From Geitlerinema sp. BBD 1991-9 (lineage in GTDB: Bacteria > Cyanobacteriota > Cyanobacteriia > Cyanobacteriales > Geitlerinemataceae): a stretch of DNA of 37,339 nucleotides. The notes beneath the pieces are model-generated. The model was not told the origin of the DNA, did not search any database, and saw only the letters and a list, made by a program, of their open reading frames with translations. Below are positions 33,779 to 37,339 of this stretch, piece by piece (within the stretch, counting starts at the first letter, position 1; every line of letters starts with the position of its first letter). The position numbers and the translations under genes are program-made. The stretch spans positions 1 to 37,339 of the forward strand of contig LWRO01000041.1 of assembly GCA_001657325.1 (NCBI GenBank), written 5' to 3'.

Positions 33779-35356
33779 TCACTCAACGACACTGACAGTT
33801 GCTGAATCGGCAACCGTAGTGAGATCGATCGATTTCGCGCCGAACTGTTCGACTAAAATGTTCCGCAGAACCGATTCCAGTTCGTCGCAGGGAACGGCTT
33901 TCATCACGCGAGTTCCTAACTGTGCGTCTTTGCCGACCTTGCCACCCATGTAAATGTCCACGGCCTCAACCGTTTTACCGTCTTTACGGGTTTTCGTTCC
34001 CATCAAGCCGATATCGGCAACCTGGGGTTGTCCACAAGAGTTGGGACATCCCGTCCAGTGAATTCGCACGGGTTGTGAAACGCTCAATTGGGAACTCAGT
34101 TTTTTAGCCAGCGCTAGCGCCCGCTGTTTGGTTTCGACCAAAGCGAAGTTGCAGAATTGCGCCCCGGTACAGGACACCAATTCCCGCACTAAGGGCTGAG
34201 GAGAAAGAGAAAATTTCTCTAACAGGGACTCGCTACGAAATGCGGCGAGTTTGTTATCGGGAATGTCGATGATGATGACGTTTTGTTCGAGCGTTAAACG
34301 AAGTTCGCCACTTCCGTACACTTCCGCTAAACGCGCTAACTCGAACATTTCATCAGCTTGCAACCGTCCGACGGGAACGTGTAATCCGGCGTAAAACATC
34401 CCCGCCTGTTTTTGGGGATGTAAGCCGATATGGTCGCGTTTGTCCCAAGCGATTTCGTCTTCGGGGGCGGCTTCAGATAACGTCGTTCCCAACTCGGCTT
34501 CGATCGCACTGCGGAATTTTTCGAGTCCCCATTCGTCGATTAGCCACATCAGACGGGCTTTTTGACGGTTCGATCGCAAGCCGTGGTCTCGGTAAACCCG
34601 TAAAATGGCACAACTGAGATCGACAGCTTGTTGGGGTTCGACCCAGGCATTGAGTGGGATGGCGGACTCGCAGCGTTTAGCGGAGAAGAAGCCCCCGACG
34701 AGAACGTTAAATCCAAACGTGCTGTTTTTAAACGCAGGAATGAAGGCAATATCGTTAATTTCGGCGTGAACGGAATTATCGGGACTTCCTGCAACGGCAA
34801 TGTTAAATTTACGGGGTAAGTTGGTAAATTCAAGATTGCCTTCGCCATCGCTTGTAATCGAATTTTGAATAGCTTTGCACAGAAGGCGAGTATCAATGAA
34901 TTCACCTGCTTCAATACCGGCAACGGGCGATCCAGTAATGTTGCGAACGTTGTCCATTCCCGATTGAATGCTAGTTAAACCGACTTTTTTTAGCCGTTGG
35001 AGAATGTCGGGAAAGTCTTCAAATCGAATTCCACGCAATTGCAGGTTTTGGCGCGTGGTAATGTCTGCACTCCCGTCATCGCCGTATCGTTGAACGATGC
35101 TGGCAAGGACGTACATTTGTCCGCTCGATAGGACGCCGTTGGGTATCCGCAAGCGCAACATGAATTTTCCCGGGGTGACGGGACGGAAGAAAATGCCCAA
35201 CCATTTTAAGCGTTGGGTGAGATCGGTCTCGTCGATCGATTCCCAACCCATTCGAGCAAAATCTTCTAGTTCGTCTTTGACGGCTAATCCGTCTTTCTCG
35301 ACTTTGTATTTCTCGAATTTGTTGAGCTTCTCAGGGGGAGAATTAACTCTAGCCAT
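33779..35356 (-). CDS. nirA: Ferredoxin-nitrite reductase
   Basis: A 525-residue siroheme/[4Fe-4S] enzyme reducing nitrite to ammonium with six electrons from ferredoxin. The cluster ligands are seen as CTGAQFC and GCPNSCG in the C-terminal half, and siroheme-contacting stretches as TTRQNLQLRGI and DNVRNITGSPVAG. The frame is open further upstream to 35446, but that extension is not family-like; MARVNSPPEKLNKFEKYK at 35356 is the expected start. It is the first gene of the nitrate operon, with a canonical NtcA promoter about 250 nt upstream and a hairpin in the leader. Confidence 0.95.
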   Translation of the reverse strand: MARVNSPPEKLNKFEKYKVEKDGLAVKDELEDFARMGWESIDETDLTQRLKWLGIFFRPVTPGKFMLRLRIPNGVLSSGQMYVLASIVQRYGDDGSADITTRQNLQLRGIRFEDFPDILQRLKKVGLTSIQSGMDNVRNITGSPVAGIEAGEFIDTRLLCKAIQNSITSDGEGNLEFTNLPRKFNIAVAGSPDNSVHAEINDIAFIPAFKNSTFGFNVLVGGFFSAKRCESAIPLNAWVEPQQAVDLSCAILRVYRDHGLRSNRQKARLMWLIDEWGLEKFRSAIEAELGTTLSEAAPEDEIAWDKRDHIGLHPQKQAGMFYAGLHVPVGRLQADEMFELARLAEVYGSGELRLTLEQNVIIIDIPDNKLAAFRSESLLEKFSLSPQPLVRELVSCTGAQFCNFALVETKQRALALAKKLSSQLSVSQPVRIHWTGCPNSCGQPQVADIGLMGTKTRKDGKTVEAVDIYMGGKVGKDAQLGTRVMKAVPCDELESVLRNILVEQFGAKSIDLTTVADSATVSVVE

Positions 35357-35512
35357 AATCTGAAAACACGTCGTTTTGACCTGAGACAACCTTGGCTCGA
35401 CTTTTACCGCGATCGATCGAATATTTATTATGTTGATGCAACACAATAAGTATTTCTGCTACTTTGCGATAGCACTCCGCACTCAGTCATGCGATCGAGC
35501 TTTCAAGATATA

Positions 35513-35539
35513 TCCCTAAAATAAACTCGCTTTTAGGGA
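35513..35539 (-). promoter_or_regulatory. Hairpin in the nirA leader
   Basis: TCCCTAAAA (35513-35521) and TTTTAGGGA (35531-35539) form a perfect 9-bp stem with a 9-nt loop. It lies about 60-90 nt downstream of the predicted nirA start. No T-run follows, so it is not a simple terminator. It may be a protein or RNA-stability element. Confidence 0.5.
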
Positions 35540-35607
35540 CGATTCGCAAACGCAACTCGATAATTCAAAAACACACAATTCGAGTGAATTCTGGTGAGTT
35601 CGTAGCT

Positions 35608-35649
35608 AAGTTAAAAGAACTCAAATTAATATTTCGTATCTTTGAATAC
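35608..35649 (-). promoter_or_regulatory. NtcA-activated promoter of nirA
   Basis: On the minus strand GTA-TTCAAAGA-TAC (35649-35636) is followed by exactly 22 nt and then TAACTT (35613-35608). This is the class II NtcA layout GTA-N8-TAC, N22, TAN3T. The predicted start is near 35601, placing the box centre at about -41. The leader to the nirA ATG would be about 245 nt. Confidence 0.88.
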
Positions 35650-35779
35650 AAAAAATAAAGATTTTGTTAAGTTTTGCATAGTTCTAATGCAAATTCTGCA
35701 TACAGCGATCGATCGAATTCCTAGAACCCTTGCATCGACGCGACGAGTACGCCAAGCTAACACAAGCAAACCTCACGCC

Positions 35780-36865
35780 ATGCAAATTTCTATGGGATCT
35801 GTCCAGCCCGTTTCACCGTCAAACCGTCAAAGGATCTCGTTTCTGTTCGATGAATTAAGAGACGGTGACTTTTCCGAACGCTGGTCGATCGCCAAGCAGT
35901 TGGCTAAATGGGGCGATGACGTTATCGATGGCGCGATCGCTCTCCTTCAAAAGCACGACAACGACGACGAACTCTGCTGGTTTATGGCGCAAATTCTCGG
36001 AAACAGCCCTTCTCCGGCAGCCGTTTCGGCATTGCTCGACCTCTTGACTCACCACGCTGACAAAGACGTCAAAGCCAAGGCTGCCACAACGTTAGCGCAT
36101 CTCGGATCGGTGGCGATCGCTCCCCTGGCCCGACTTCTAGAAGAACCCCAGTGGCGCTTGTTAGCTGTTCGCGCCCTCGCCGAAGTCCAACATCCCGATG
36201 TCGTCGATGTATTGCTTCCCTACAGCAGCGATACAGATGCAACCGTTCGCGCTGAAATTCTCGCCACCTTCTCCATTTTTCGGACTTCGCGAGTTCTCTC
36301 GTCGCTGATTCGGGGTTTAGAAGATCCTGCCTCGATCGTGCGCCGCGAAGCGACCGTCGGCTTGGGATTGCAACGGGATTTTGCCGAAGAACGCGAACTC
36401 GTCCGACTGTTAAAGCGACAGTTGTTCGATCTCGATCTCGGCGTTTGTCAGCAAGCGGCGATCGCCCTCAGTCGCCTCGGGACAGTTGAGGCAGTGACAG
36501 TACTGTCCCAAACCCTACAATCGAGCCTCACGCCTCAACCCTTGCGCCTCCACATCGTCAGATCGATCTCGTGGATTGAAACGCCCGCAGCACTCGAAGC
36601 CTTACGTGACGGATTATCGATCGACGATCCCGACGTGTGCGGTGAAATCCTCGACAACTTGGGACGCATCCAAAACCCCCAACTCGAGGCCCAAATCCTC
36701 CAGATCCTCACCCAATGGCTTGATTCAGGACATCCAGCCCTCAAACAGCCGCGAGTCAGACGCTCGATTGCTTTGGGATTGAAACGCTTGGGCAGTCCTG
36801 CGATCTCGCACTTCGAGAACGATCCAGACGAAACCGTTCGCTATCACGCCGCAACGGAATGTTAA
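35780..36865 (+). CDS. HEAT-repeat (PBS-lyase-like) protein divergent from nirA
   Basis: About 361 residues from the ATG at 35780. The frame is open upstream to 35642, with ATGs at 35687 and 35780; none has a clear RBS. From about residue 20 on it is an array of helical HEAT repeats (DVKAKAATTLAHLGSVAIAPL, ATVRAEILATFSIFRTSRVL, SIVRREATVGLGL). This class includes bilin lyase subunits such as CpcE and phycobilisome-degradation factors such as NblB. Genes of this kind placed next to nirA in cyanobacteria have been linked to full nitrite reductase activity (NirB of Synechococcus); assignment here is inference from position only. Its stop overlaps the next, convergent gene by 4 bp. Confidence 0.8.
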   Translation: MQISMGSVQPVSPSNRQRISFLFDELRDGDFSERWSIAKQLAKWGDDVIDGAIALLQKHDNDDELCWFMAQILGNSPSPAAVSALLDLLTHHADKDVKAKAATTLAHLGSVAIAPLARLLEEPQWRLLAVRALAEVQHPDVVDVLLPYSSDTDATVRAEILATFSIFRTSRVLSSLIRGLEDPASIVRREATVGLGLQRDFAEERELVRLLKRQLFDLDLGVCQQAAIALSRLGTVEAVTVLSQTLQSSLTPQPLRLHIVRSISWIETPAALEALRDGLSIDDPDVCGEILDNLGRIQNPQLEAQILQILTQWLDSGHPALKQPRVRRSIALGLKRLGSPAISHFENDPDETVRYHAATEC

Positions 36866-37107
36866 AGCTCGACCCGTCGGGCGTTGCGAATTGTATCCTC
36901 GGGATATCGTTGCGGCGGCGGTGACAGTCTCAAGTGGCGAATATGGTGCGTGAAGATGATAACGACCTCATTGTCAAGTTCTAGTGTGAGGTGTTCGGAT
37001 TCCAGAACTCGCTTGAGTCGAGTCACAGCGTTCAGCACGTTCTCCGCTTGAGGGGTAAATTCATAGCATTCCTCACGACCGTCGAGATACTCGATCGTCA
37101 GCGTCAT
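36862..37107 (-). CDS. Hypothetical small cyanobacterial protein
   Basis: An 81-residue protein starting MTLTIEYLDGREECYEF at 37107; the frame continues to 37185, but the extra 26 residues look unstructured. It has a beta-rich N-terminus, a helix (AENVLNAVTRLKRVLESEHL), a second strand (NEVVIIFTHHIRHLRL) and a basic tail. No family is recognised. The stop overlaps the HEAT gene convergently by 4 bp. Confidence 0.6.
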   Translation of the reverse strand: MTLTIEYLDGREECYEFTPQAENVLNAVTRLKRVLESEHLTLELDNEVVIIFTHHIRHLRLSPPPQRYPEDTIRNARRVEL

Positions 37108-37339
37108 TTTGGTGGGAGTATTTGCGTTCACGTCAGTAAATTGGGCGATTGGAGAGCAACGTCGTGTGATTTGCAGAGAAGACAATCGACGGGTGAGGCA
37201 GCAGCGCCGCCCACCCCAAAAGTATCACCCAGGCGATAGAATTTCCAGATGGAACAGCAAGTCTTAACGGTGCGATTCGTTCCGCCGAAACGAACTGGCA
37301 ACGGTTACGGGGATGGCGGGCAAGGTTCCATAAGCTGAA

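Larger units (their letters stand above)
35357..35779. other. Divergent control region between nirA and the HEAT gene
   Basis: 423 bp containing the NtcA-type nirA promoter (35608-35649) and a leader hairpin (35513-35539), listed separately. Several in-frame upstream starts of the HEAT gene also fall here. Confidence 0.6.

Noticed and set aside
35357-35446. N-terminal extension of nirA by 30 residues
   Set aside because: The extension is not family-like; the ATG at 35356 gives the expected NirA N-terminus.
35439-35460. GTA-N7-TAC near 35450 as a second NtcA box for nirA
   Set aside because: The spacer is one base short, and an exact box with correct -10 spacing exists at 35636-35649.
37249-37338. 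29-codon ORF at the right edge starting MEQQVLTVRF
   Set aside because: Short and closed by a stop inside the window, no RBS, no recognised motif; too little to call a gene.

Overview
The window comes from a cyanobacterium, most likely a filamentous strain that does not form heterocysts. The evidence is phycocyanobilin synthesis (pcyA), an NdhF/NdhD/CO2-hydration set of the inducible CO2-uptake type, the cyanobacterial nitrate genes narM, ntcB and cnaT, heptamer STRR repeats, dense HIP1-like CGATCG palindromes, and a small gene (9469-9639, minus) whose product ends in HRGSGR. That gene has every visible hallmark of patX, the HetR-linked inhibitor peptide of filamentous cyanobacteria. It has no NtcA box upstream, which fits a non-heterocystous lineage. 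No genus is assigned.

Layout. 1-4510: a truncated TPR gene, an RTX-repeat protein and a TPR-GT61 glycosyltransferase. 5170-9246: an SNF2 helicase followed by a SWIM zinc-finger protein. 9374-9703: patX with a DIF1-type promoter motif and its own terminator. 9809-12269: pcyA, a GT2 glycosyltransferase and a second RTX protein on the minus strand. 12570-14229: a membrane protein and a class D beta-lactamase. 14656-14791: a 136-bp MITE with perfect inverted ends and an exact 8-bp target duplication. 14831-20738: a CO2-hydration protein, a Tat-exported agmatine-deiminase-like protein, and ndhD and ndhF. 21110-21958: a Uma2-type nuclease with a repeat-built tail.

21955 to about 37100 is a nitrate-assimilation island. 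mobA, cnaT and ntcB are followed by two porin paralogues, with narM directly upstream of the second. The nirA-nrtP-DUF1830-narB run covers uptake and reduction of nitrate to ammonium. nirA has a textbook NtcA-activated promoter (GTA-N8-TAC, 22 nt, TAN3T), and a second exact NtcA box lies upstream of narM. MobA makes the molybdenum cofactor for NarB, NarM is needed for active NarB, and NtcB and CnaT are known activators of the nir operon. The porin linked to narM is a good candidate for outer-membrane nitrate entry. A HEAT-repeat gene diverges from nirA.

The strongest discovery-type signals are the unlisted patX unit, the MITE with IS6-like ends, the narB C-terminus that runs through an STRR array, and the porin placed in the nitrate regulon.
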